This document shows positions 1 through 6,116 of a stretch of DNA of 8,503 nucleotides, in pieces. The notes beneath the pieces are model-generated. The model did not search any database and was not told where the DNA came from. It was given only the letters and a program-made list of their open reading frames with translations. The translations under genes were made by a program, and so were the position numbers. The DNA is from Bacteroidota bacterium. GTDB lineage: Bacteria; Bacteroidota; Bacteroidia; Flavobacteriales; Weeksellaceae. The DNA lies in the NCBI GenBank assembly GCA_023423715.1, contig JAFAFC010000008.1, positions 1 to 8,503 of the forward strand, read 5' to 3'. Each line of letters begins with the position of its first letter. The stretch's first letter is position 1.

Positions 1-80
1 TTTTGTATGCGCGCGGGCACCCCCGCCGCAAATCCTAATTATTGAAAAAAGCGAGTAGTGAAAGCCGGAAATGCTGCCCC
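1..80. repeat. GC-rich left edge, possible dispersed repeat fragment
   Basis: Bases 10-30 are strongly GC-rich in an otherwise AT-rich window and contain a small dyad (GCGGG, CACC, CCCGC). An AT-rich stretch follows, then a second moderately GC-rich patch (about 65-80). No coding region is evident. The arrangement resembles non-coding dispersed repeats that I recall from Chryseobacterium-type genomes, but only one copy is visible here, so repetitiveness is an inference from memory. The first base may lie inside the element. Confidence 0.3.
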
Positions 81-109
81 AAAAACAAAAAACACTAGAG
101 AATGCAATT

Positions 110-135
110 TTTGGAACGGAATTTTCATACCTTTG
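110..135 (+). promoter_or_regulatory. ssrA promoter (Bacteroidota type)
   Basis: TACCTTTG at 128-135 matches the Bacteroidota -7 consensus TAnnTTTG exactly. TTTG at 110-113 is the only -33-like match, but its 14-nt gap to the -7 box is shorter than the usual 17-23. Transcription would start about 140-142, roughly 12 nt before the mature tmRNA 5' end. That fits a short leader removed by RNase P. Confidence 0.6.
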
Positions 136-152
136 CGGACTTATCTACAACT

Positions 153-548
153 GGGGTTGACTGGTTTCGACAGCAGGAACAATGGGTAAGTAAGCATGCA
201 GAGAACCGTGGCGCGATCTCTTTAATCCCTTGCTGCAAATTTTAACTGGCAACGAAGAGTATGCTCTTGCTGCTTAATCTGAAGTTTAGTAGGATTAACA
301 TTTTTCCTGAAGTATAGTAGGGAAACAAGATGTCCCGCGGAAGTTCGGTTCTGCGACGTCCGAGTTCGGGGCATAGAAATGCGGAAATAAGCTTTTGGAA
401 ACTTCGACCAGAAGACGAAAATTTTAGAAGTTAAGCGTAATGTTGGGTGTTTACTCTCTGCCTTGCGTCGAAAACCAATAGTAGAATAAGCATGTAGAAG
501 TCTTATGTATTGCCTGTTTGGACGAGGGTTCGAATCCCTCCAACTCCA
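153..548 (+). ncRNA. ssrA: transfer-messenger RNA (tmRNA)
   Basis: tmRNA rescues stalled ribosomes together with SmpB by adding a degradation tag to the unfinished protein. The 5' end GGGGTTGACTGGTTTCGACA is the conserved tmRNA start. It pairs with CAACTCC at 541-547 to make the 7-bp acceptor stem (one G-U pair). The T arm is clear: stem 524-528 with 536-540, loop TTCGAAT at 529-535. The tag reading frame runs 248-277, starting with GGC and ending in TAA, and encodes GNEEYALAA. The terminal YALAA is the usual protease-recognised end. After the discriminator A548 the genome reads CA, not CCA, so the 3' CCA must be added after transcription. The about 396-nt length is normal for a one-piece tmRNA, and nothing suggests a permuted two-piece form. 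Confidence 0.97.
248..277 (+). other. tmRNA tag-peptide reading frame
   Basis: Nine codons plus TAA encode GNEEYALAA, with GGC as resume codon directly after AATTTTAACT. The C-terminal ALAA matches the ClpXP/ClpAP-type degron ending of known tags. The Gly resume residue is typical of Bacteroidota tags, whereas Ala is used in E. coli. The exact resume codon is inferred from this similarity; the frame and stop codon are directly visible. Confidence 0.85.
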
Positions 549-558
549 CAGAAAACAA

Positions 559-595
559 AATAACCATCTGAAATTCAGGTGGTTATTTTTATTTT
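559..595. terminator. bidirectional intrinsic terminator between ssrA and galT
   Basis: AATAACCATCTG (559-570) pairs with CAGGTGGTTATT (576-587), giving a 12-bp stem with one G-U pair around a short AAATT loop. A T-rich tract follows on the plus strand (584-595), and an A-rich tract (551-560) gives a U-rich tail on the minus strand. The stem lies 10 nt past the tmRNA end and 6 nt past the galT stop, so it can end both convergent transcripts. Confidence 0.85.
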
Positions 596-1643
596 AGTCA
601 ACAGTTTTATAGTGAACTTCCGAAAGATTTCGTAAAATTTCAGCACTTTGTTCTGGTGTAATATCCCGTTGTGGCTCAGCCAACATCTCATAACCTACCA
701 TAAATTTTTTAACTTCGGCAGAACGTAGTAAGGGCGGATAAAAGTGATGATGAAAATGCCATCCTGGATGCGCTAATCCATCAGTAGGCGCTTGATGAAT
801 ACCAGCAGAATACGGAAAAGAAGTTTCAAACAAATTATCGTATTTGATTGTAAGTTTCTTTAGAATTTCGGCATACGAAAGGATTTCAGAATCGGAAAGT
901 TCCGATAAGTTTATCTTTTTCTTTTTGGGTAAAATCATCGTTTCATAGGGCCAAGTCGCCCAAAACGGAACCAAAGCAACAAAATCTTGATTTTCTAAAA
1001 CCACACGCTCTTTCTTTTCCAATTCTTGCACTACATACTCTTCAAGTAGAGACTTTTGATGCTTTTGAAAATAATTTTCTAACTGCTTTTGAGTTTTAGA
1101 AACTAAAGTTGGAATACTCGATTGCGCCCAAATCTGACAATGCGGATGCGGATTGCTACATCCCATCACCGCTCCTTTGTTTTCGAAAATCTGCACGTGT
1201 TTGATATTGGGTTTTGCACCCAATTCTTCATATTGACTTTTCCACAAGTGAATAACTTCCACAATTTCTGAAACCTCTAATTCTGGTAAGGTCAGATTGT
1301 GTTTCGGCGAAAAACAAATGACACGATTTTCACCTTGCTCCGGTGCTGTTTGAAAAAGTTGATTTTTAGAGTCTTCAAATAAAACTTCTTCCCGACCTAA
1401 AGCAGGAAAATCATTATCAAAAACATAGGTTTGACTGTAGTTTTCATTAATCTCACCGTTGGAGCGCTTATTTCCAGGACACAAATAACATGAAGGATCG
1501 TATTCGGGTAGCGAGTTTTGCTCCGTTTTTTCCTGTTGCCCTTGCCAAGGCCTTTGCGTACGTTGTGGCGAAACCAAAACCCACTCGTCTAATAAAGGAT
1601 TGTAGCGTCTATGTGGATGTTTATTGATATTAAATTCTGTCAT
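594..1643 (-). CDS. galT: galactose-1-phosphate uridylyltransferase
   Basis: GalT is a cytoplasmic Leloir-pathway enzyme that exchanges UMP between UDP-glucose and galactose-1-phosphate, giving UDP-galactose and glucose-1-phosphate. The 349-residue product is full length for the family. Visible family features are C52xxC55 in CYLCPGN, H115 in FSPKH and H166 (candidate zinc ligands by analogy with E. coli), the active-site block FENKG with GCSNPHPHCQIW (153-172) where the second His of HPH, H168, is the expected uridylylated nucleophile, and the C-terminal WHFHHHFYPPLLRS block (295-308) with the second metal-site histidines. The residue after HPH is Cys where E. coli has Gly; the family pattern allows variation there. 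The ATG overlaps the end of galK by 14 nt, so translation is probably coupled. There is no obvious Shine-Dalgarno. As the upstream galK is frameshifted, coupling and galactose use may be impaired. Confidence 0.96.
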   Translation of the reverse strand: MTEFNINKHPHRRYNPLLDEWVLVSPQRTQRPWQGQQEKTEQNSLPEYDPSCYLCPGNKRSNGEINENYSQTYVFDNDFPALGREEVLFEDSKNQLFQTAPEQGENRVICFSPKHNLTLPELEVSEIVEVIHLWKSQYEELGAKPNIKHVQIFENKGAVMGCSNPHPHCQIWAQSSIPTLVSKTQKQLENYFQKHQKSLLEEYVVQELEKKERVVLENQDFVALVPFWATWPYETMILPKKKKINLSELSDSEILSYAEILKKLTIKYDNLFETSFPYSAGIHQAPTDGLAHPGWHFHHHFYPPLLRSAEVKKFMVGYEMLAEPQRDITPEQSAEILRNLSEVHYKTVD

Positions 1644-2816
1644 GATTTTCTAAAATTTGAGTTCCGTTGGAAATATTAATGGGATGAACTTTTAATTCAA
1701 TTCCGAATTTTTGAAGATAGCGCTCTTTCAAAACTGAGCTTACTTCATCAATTTTATCCGATTTAATTAGGTTGATGGAACATCCACCAAAGCCTCCACC
1801 CATCATTCGACTTCCCAAAACATGTTCGCCTTTCAAAGCTTCATCCACTAGAAAATCTAGTTCTTTACAACTTACTTCATATTCTTTGGATAATCCTTCA
1901 TGAGTCTGAGAAAGCAACTCTCCAAACTCTTTAAACTGTTCGTTTTCTAAAAATTGAACGGCTTTTAAAGTCCGCTCAATTTCTTTAACGATAAACTGCA
2001 ATCGCAATGTTTGAACGTCAGATAAATGAACTTCTTTATTTTTAATCATTTCCAAACGCAAATCTCGAAAAGTTTGCAAATTGGGATAAAGTTTTTTAAG
2101 TAAATCAAAACCATCTTTCACTTCATTTCTTCTTTGATTATATTCTGAAGCAACGAGCGAATGTTTCACACAAGAATCAAACAAAACCAAACTATAATCA
2201 CCAAAATTTGTTGGATAATATTGAATTTCTGTAGTTAGACAATCAAGCAGTAAAGCTGAATTTTCTTTCCCAAAAACAGACGCAAATTGATCCATAATTC
2301 CACATTTTACGCCTACATATTCGTGTTCTGTCCATTGACATTTTAAGGCGATTTCCTTTTTGGACCATTGTAATTGGGAATAGTCGTTCATCAAAGCTGC
2401 AAAACCACAACTTAAAGCCGCAGAAGATGAAAGTCCAGCTCCAATCGGCAGGTTACTTGAAAAGACAAGATCCAATCCAATCAATTCATCTTTAGTTGTA
2501 GTGCTTGATCAATAACGCCAAGAAAATAATTCTCCCATAAATTTTCACTTTTGTGAATTGGAGCATTCAAGTCAAATTCTCGAAATTCATTGATATCAGC
2601 AGCAAAAACTCGAATCGAATTCAAGTCATTGGTGCGAGCGGTAAAACAAATATATTTATCAATAGCAGCGGGTAAAACGTAACCATCATTATAATCAATA
2701 TGTTCACCGATTAGATTAATTCTGCCAGGTGACAAAACAATTTTTTCTGCATTTTGATGAAACTTTTCTTGAAATATTCGTTGCGTTTCTCGGATCAGCT
2801 CTTCCGTATTTAACAT
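1630..2816 (-). pseudogene. galK: galactokinase, interrupted by a -1 frameshift
   Basis: Galactokinase (GHMP kinase family) phosphorylates galactose to galactose-1-phosphate, the substrate of the adjacent galT. The gene lies in two frames. The N-terminal part (2816 to 2481, ATG start, 111 codons) has the galactokinase signature GRINLIGEHIDY (residues 31-42) and WENYFLGVIDQAL. The C-terminal part (about 2493 to 1630) has the ATP-binding PIGAGLSSSAA, the catalytic Asp in GIMDQ followed by LLLDC, and motif 3 GSRMMGGGFGGC. The frames meet at an A run read on the minus strand as CTAAAGATGAA (AAA at 2491-2493). One extra A would give ...QLKDELIGLDL... and an intact 395-residue protein of normal family length. 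No other lesion is visible, so this is either a recent inactivating deletion or a sequencing/assembly error in a homopolymer. The stop lies inside the galT start region (14-nt overlap). Confidence 0.9.
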
Positions 2817-3058
2817 AAGTACATTTTCATTTATTAGATTTTATTTACACTTTCAGAAGAAAAGATAGAGATTTTATCCATCAATCGAAAGGTTTATTCA
2901 AATTTCGCAATTTCATCAACGAAACCAAGAATTTTTTCAAGAAATATTTTAAAATCTAAAAATACTTAGTAAAAGACAAATAAATGATCTTAAAAAACTG
3001 ACGAACTTCTTCTTTTTGAGATTTTTTTAATAACTAAAATAAAGTATTTTTGCAGTCT
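2817..3058. promoter_or_regulatory. divergent galK/lpxK intergenic region
   Basis: This is 242 bp of very AT-rich DNA between the divergent galK and lpxK start codons, with no convincing ORF or RNA. For galK the best minus-strand -7 match is TATCTTTT (2867 to 2860), 7 of 8 to TAnnTTTG, which would leave a leader of about 40 nt; no well-spaced -33 box is seen. No clear operator dyad for a galactose regulator was found. Confidence 0.35.
3014..3052 (+). promoter_or_regulatory. lpxK promoter (Bacteroidota type)
   Basis: TATTTTTG at 3045-3052 matches TAnnTTTG exactly. TTTTG at 3014-3018 could serve as -33, though the 26-nt gap is longer than usual. The predicted start of transcription (about 3057-3059) falls almost on the ATG at 3059, so the message would be leaderless or nearly so. 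Confidence 0.55.
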
Positions 3059-4084
3059 ATGAAAAGATGGTATCTCTACCCCTTTTCCTTAGGTTATCAT
3101 TTAGTGACAGCCATACGGAATGTCTTTTATAATCTAGGGATTTTTAAGTCGAAAAAATTTAAAACACCAATCATCAACGTTGGGAATCTTTCTGTTGGTG
3201 GATCTGGAAAATCACCTATGGTCATGTATTTGGCGGATCTTTTGTCCAAACATTATCGTACTGGAGTTTTGTCTCGCGGTTATGGAAGAGTGACCAAAGG
3301 TTACGGAATCACCAATTACGAAAGTAATTACAAAATCGTTGGTGATGAAGCGATGCAGCTTTTTGAACGTTTCAAAAATCGTTTTGTAATCGCCGTTTCC
3401 GAGCAGCGAGTTCCAGGAGCCGAAAAAGTGATTTCGGATATGGATTTGGATGTTTTGGTTTTGGATGACGCCTATCAACACAGAGCCATCAGACCTGGAT
3501 TCAATATTTTGATGACGGACTATAACGATCCTTATTTCAAAGATTTCGTTTTACCAGCTGGAGATCTTCGTGAAAGCCGCAGTGGCGCAAGCAGAGCCCA
3601 AATCATCATGGTTTCTAAATGCCCGAGTGATCTTACCGAAGAGAAAAAACAATATTTTGTCTCTAGAATCAAGCCGGCTTACAATCAAAAAGTCTTTTTT
3701 TCGTCGATTCGATATGATGAAAACATCTTTTCAGTTAATAAAAAATTACCCGATAACAACCTTGCCTATTACGATATTCTACTTATTACAGGAATTGCAA
3801 ATCCAAAACCGTTAGTTCAGCATTTAGCTAAATTTTCTCAGAAAGTAAAACATTTGAAATTCAAAGATCATCATAATTTCAGTGATGCAGATATCAAAAA
3901 CATCCTTGCCGAGTACAAGAAATTAGGTGAATACAAGCTGATTCTTACAACGGAGAAAGATTATGTACGCCTGAAAACGTTTGATTATCTTAGAGAGTTG
4001 GTGTATTATTGGCCAATTAACGTGAGTATCGATAAGCAACAAGAGTTTAACCAAATTGTATTGGATTATGTTAGAAAGAATTAA
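3059..4084 (+). CDS. lpxK: tetraacyldisaccharide 4'-kinase
   Basis: LpxK phosphorylates the 4' position of the tetraacyl disaccharide-1-phosphate lipid A precursor at the inner membrane, the sixth step of the Raetz pathway. The product is 341 residues, normal for the family. An amphipathic/hydrophobic N-terminal helix (about 3-27) probably associates with the membrane. The P-loop is GNLSVGGSGKSP (42-53; Ser replaces the more usual Thr after Lys). SRGYGR is at 72-77. VLVLDDAYQHR (132-142) carries the D136-D137 pair and H141 of the LpxK Walker B/catalytic block, and LPAGDLRE (165-172) is also conserved. I chose the ATG at 3059: a TTG nine bases upstream (3050) is in frame but lies inside the -7 promoter element. 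The 3' end overlaps the next gene by 17 nt, so the two form an operon. Confidence 0.95.
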   Translation: MKRWYLYPFSLGYHLVTAIRNVFYNLGIFKSKKFKTPIINVGNLSVGGSGKSPMVMYLADLLSKHYRTGVLSRGYGRVTKGYGITNYESNYKIVGDEAMQLFERFKNRFVIAVSEQRVPGAEKVISDMDLDVLVLDDAYQHRAIRPGFNILMTDYNDPYFKDFVLPAGDLRESRSGASRAQIIMVSKCPSDLTEEKKQYFVSRIKPAYNQKVFFSSIRYDENIFSVNKKLPDNNLAYYDILLITGIANPKPLVQHLAKFSQKVKHLKFKDHHNFSDADIKNILAEYKKLGEYKLILTTEKDYVRLKTFDYLRELVYYWPINVSIDKQQEFNQIVLDYVRKN

Positions 4085-4883
4085 AGAAACCGCCGAATTC
4101 ATCCAAAATATCATTCAGGATACGCCTGATTTTGCTATTGTTTTAGGATCTGGTTTGGGCGCTTTGAAAGATGAAGTAGAAGCTATTCACACATTAGAAT
4201 ATCATGAAATTCCGAATTTTCCACAAACAACGGTTGTTGGACATAGTGGAAGTTTGATTTACGGAATTCTCGAAGGAAAAAAAGTATTGATGATGAGCGG
4301 CCGCTTCCATTATTATGAAGGGCACGACATCCAAACCGTTGTTTTTCCGTTCCGTGTTTTCCATTTATTAGGAATTAAAAATCTGATTGTCTCTAATGCT
4401 TCTGGTGGTGTTAATAAAAACTTCAATGTAGGTGATGTGATGATTATTTCAGATCATATCAACATGATGCCAGAACATCCTTTACGAGGTAAAAATATCG
4501 ATGAATTGGGTCCACGTTTTGTCGATATGAGCGAGCCATACAGCCATAAAATGATATCTATAGCTGAAGAAGTTGCTAAAGAACAAAATCTAACGGTTCA
4601 CAAAGGAGTTTATGTTGCGCTTCAAGGTCCGACTTTCGAAACACCAGCAGAATACGGGATGATTCGAGCAATTGGCGGAGACGCCGTTGGGATGAGCACC
4701 GTGCCTGAAGTGATTGTTGCCAAACATCAAGGCATGGATTGTTTTGGAGTTTCTGTGATTACCGATTTGGGCGGACCTGAAATTTCATTCGCCGTTTCTC
4801 ATGAAGAAGTTCTTGATGCCGCTAAAAAAGCAATGCCGAACGTTATTGGACTTGTCAAAGGTTTGGTTAAAAACTATTCGTAA
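4068..4883 (+). CDS. punA: purine-nucleoside phosphorylase, trimeric (PNP-I) family
   Basis: This purine-salvage enzyme splits (deoxy)nucleosides with phosphate into free base and (deoxy)ribose-1-phosphate in the cytoplasm. The 271-residue product shows the hallmarks of the homotrimeric PunA/human-PNP family: GSGLG (27-31), VGHSG (57-61, H59), MSGRFHYYEGH (76-86, R79 and H81), SNASGG (109-114), ISDHIN (127-132), ALQGPTFETPAEY (184-196, E191), VGMSTVPEVIVAKH (207-220) and SHEEVL (244-249, H245). The residue matching human Asn243 is Asp (D233 in SVITDLGG), which may widen base specificity to adenosine. I chose the ATG at 4068 over an in-frame TTG at 4056 because MLERIKETAEFIQ resembles family N-termini as I recall them. 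It starts 17 nt inside lpxK, suggesting coupled translation, and is followed by a clear terminator. Confidence 0.95.
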   Translation: MLERIKETAEFIQNIIQDTPDFAIVLGSGLGALKDEVEAIHTLEYHEIPNFPQTTVVGHSGSLIYGILEGKKVLMMSGRFHYYEGHDIQTVVFPFRVFHLLGIKNLIVSNASGGVNKNFNVGDVMIISDHINMMPEHPLRGKNIDELGPRFVDMSEPYSHKMISIAEEVAKEQNLTVHKGVYVALQGPTFETPAEYGMIRAIGGDAVGMSTVPEVIVAKHQGMDCFGVSVITDLGGPEISFAVSHEEVLDAAKKAMPNVIGLVKGLVKNYS

Positions 4884-4902
4884 AACGATAGAATTAAAAT
4901 AG

Positions 4903-4931
4903 AAAGCGTATCAAATTGATGCGCTTTTTTT
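4903..4931 (+). terminator. intrinsic terminator after lpxK-punA
   Basis: AAAGCGTATC (4903-4912) pairs with GATGCGCTTT (4918-4927) in a 10-bp stem with one wobble pair and a 5-nt loop, followed by an uninterrupted T run to 4931. It lies 19 nt after the phosphorylase stop and closes the two-gene operon. Confidence 0.9.
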
Positions 4932-4965
4932 GTTGATTTCAAGGAAACTGCTAATTTTACTTTTC
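4929..4965 (+). promoter_or_regulatory. candidate dinB promoter
   Basis: Two overlapping -7-like boxes each match TAnnTTTG at 7 of 8: TAATTTTA (4952-4959) and TACTTTTC (4958-4965). TTTG at 4929-4932, at the tail of the upstream terminator T run, is 19 nt before the first box, a normal spacing. Initiation from the first box would fall about 4964-4966, just before the ATG at 4968. No SOS-like dyad was found here. Confidence 0.4.
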
Positions 4966-4967
4966 TA

Positions 4968-6056
4968 ATGCAACCCTCCCAAAGAAAAATAATTCATGTG
5001 GATATGGACGCGTTCTATGCCTCGGTAGAACAGCACGATCATCCCGAACTGAAAGGCCTTCCCATTGCCGTTGGTGGCGGGCATCGCGGTGTGGTTGCAG
5101 CAGCGAGTTATGAAGCTCGAAAATTCGGTGTCCGATCCGCCATGTCAAGTAAAATTGCGAAAGAAAAATGTCCTCAACTGATTTTTGTAAAACCAAGATT
5201 TAGTCGATACAAAGAAGTTTCCAAACAGATTCATGAAATTTTTCACGAATACACCGATCTGGTAGAACCATTGTCTTTAGATGAAGCCTATTTGGATGTC
5301 ACAGAAAATAAAATGGATATTTCTTCGGCAAATCAAATTGCTCAAGAAATTCGAAAAAAAATCTTTGACAGAACGGGTTTAACAGCTTCCGCAGGAATTT
5401 CGATTAATAAATTTTTAGCTAAAATTGCCTCTGATGTCAACAAGCCAAATGGACAGAAAACTATTCACCCCGACAAAATGCATGATTTTCTTGCAAAACT
5501 TCCCATTGAACGGTTTTTCGGAATTGGGAAAGTTACGGCAACCAAAATGCACAACCTTCAAATTTTCAATGGTGCCGATTTGAAATCGAAAAGCCTCGAG
5601 CAATTGGAATATTGGTTCGGAAAATCAGGAAAGTACTATTATTACGCCGTTCGTGGAATTCATAATAGTGAAGTAAAACCCGATCGCACCCGAAAAAGCG
5701 TTGGCGTAGAACGAACATTTTGGGACGATATCTTTGACCAAGATGGAATTAACGAAAAACTTAAATCACTAAGCTCGGAACTGCATGAACGCCTTTCTAA
5801 AAACGATGTTCAAGGAAAAACGCTTACCTTAAAAATCAAATACAACGACTTCAGTTTGTATACCCGAAGTTCCACCCAAGAAATTTTCTTTTTTGGATTT
5901 GAAAATTATTATAAAACTGCTCTAAAACTTTGGGAAGATCGCCCTTTCGATAAACCGATCCGACTTTTAGGGCTTTCTGTGTCGAATTTAAATACATCCG
6001 AGCAAAAGCAAATTTCAGTTCAGTTAAAGATCCCGTTTGAGGAATTTGAAGACTAA
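4968..6056 (+). CDS. dinB: DNA polymerase IV (Y-family translesion polymerase)
   Basis: Error-prone Y-family polymerase that bypasses DNA lesions. The 362-residue product has IIHVDMDAFYASVE (8-21) with metal-binding D12; Y17 aligns with the E. coli steric-gate Phe13, an accepted Tyr/Phe position in this family. PLSLDEAYLDV (101-111) carries the catalytic D105-E106. Next come SAGISINKFLAKIASDVNKPNGQ and the helix-hairpin-helix thumb FFGIGKVTATKM, then the little-finger domain with the VGVERTF block. The C-terminus contains QLKIPF (352-357), which fits the sliding-clamp binding motif of hexameric type (compare QLVLGL in E. coli DinB). The ATG was chosen because it gives a normal short N-terminus and follows promoter-like sequence. 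dinB is separated from punA by a terminator and appears monocistronic or joined with the next gene, 60 bp downstream. Confidence 0.95.
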   Translation: MQPSQRKIIHVDMDAFYASVEQHDHPELKGLPIAVGGGHRGVVAAASYEARKFGVRSAMSSKIAKEKCPQLIFVKPRFSRYKEVSKQIHEIFHEYTDLVEPLSLDEAYLDVTENKMDISSANQIAQEIRKKIFDRTGLTASAGISINKFLAKIASDVNKPNGQKTIHPDKMHDFLAKLPIERFFGIGKVTATKMHNLQIFNGADLKSKSLEQLEYWFGKSGKYYYYAVRGIHNSEVKPDRTRKSVGVERTFWDDIFDQDGINEKLKSLSSELHERLSKNDVQGKTLTLKIKYNDFSLYTRSSTQEIFFFGFENYYKTALKLWEDRPFDKPIRLLGLSVSNLNTSEQKQISVQLKIPFEEFED

Positions 6057-6104
6057 AAATCTATGATTTTTCACCACGTTTAAACTCTTAATAAGTAAAT
6101 TGAG

Positions 6105-6112
6105 TACCTTTA
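6105..6112 (+). promoter_or_regulatory. candidate -7 element before the oxygenase gene
   Basis: TACCTTTA matches TAnnTTTG at 7 of 8 positions and ends 4 nt before the ATG at 6117. TTTA at 6079-6082, 22 nt upstream, could be a weak -33. If active, the transcript would be leaderless. No hairpin terminator is seen between dinB and this gene, so read-through from dinB is also possible. Confidence 0.35.
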
Positions 6113-6116
6113 AAGT

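Noticed and set aside
1..152. CRISPR array, tRNA or riboswitch upstream of ssrA
   Set aside because: No repeat-spacer periodicity, no cloverleaf and no recognisable riboswitch core; only a GC-rich patch and a promoter.
1120..1165. Cys in place of Gly in the GalT active site (HPHCQIW versus HPHGQIW)
   Set aside because: The position after HPH is variable in the family signature, and all expected catalytic and metal residues are present; probably a lineage variant.
2484..2816. Two separate proteins instead of a broken galK
   Set aside because: The N- and C-terminal pieces are complementary halves of one galactokinase with no overlap, and the second piece would need a TTG start in mid-domain.
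3050..3058. Upstream TTG start that would add three residues to LpxK
   Set aside because: The codon lies within the TATTTTTG promoter element, and the ATG at 3059 gives a normal N-terminus.
3212..3481. Minus-strand 89-codon ORF inside lpxK
   Set aside because: It lies wholly opposite conserved lpxK sequence, including the P-loop to Walker B region, and its translation shows no recognisable features; a shadow frame.
4056..4067. Upstream TTG start for the purine nucleoside phosphorylase
   Set aside because: The ATG at 4068 gives the family-like N-terminus MLERIKETAEF; the four extra residues have no support.
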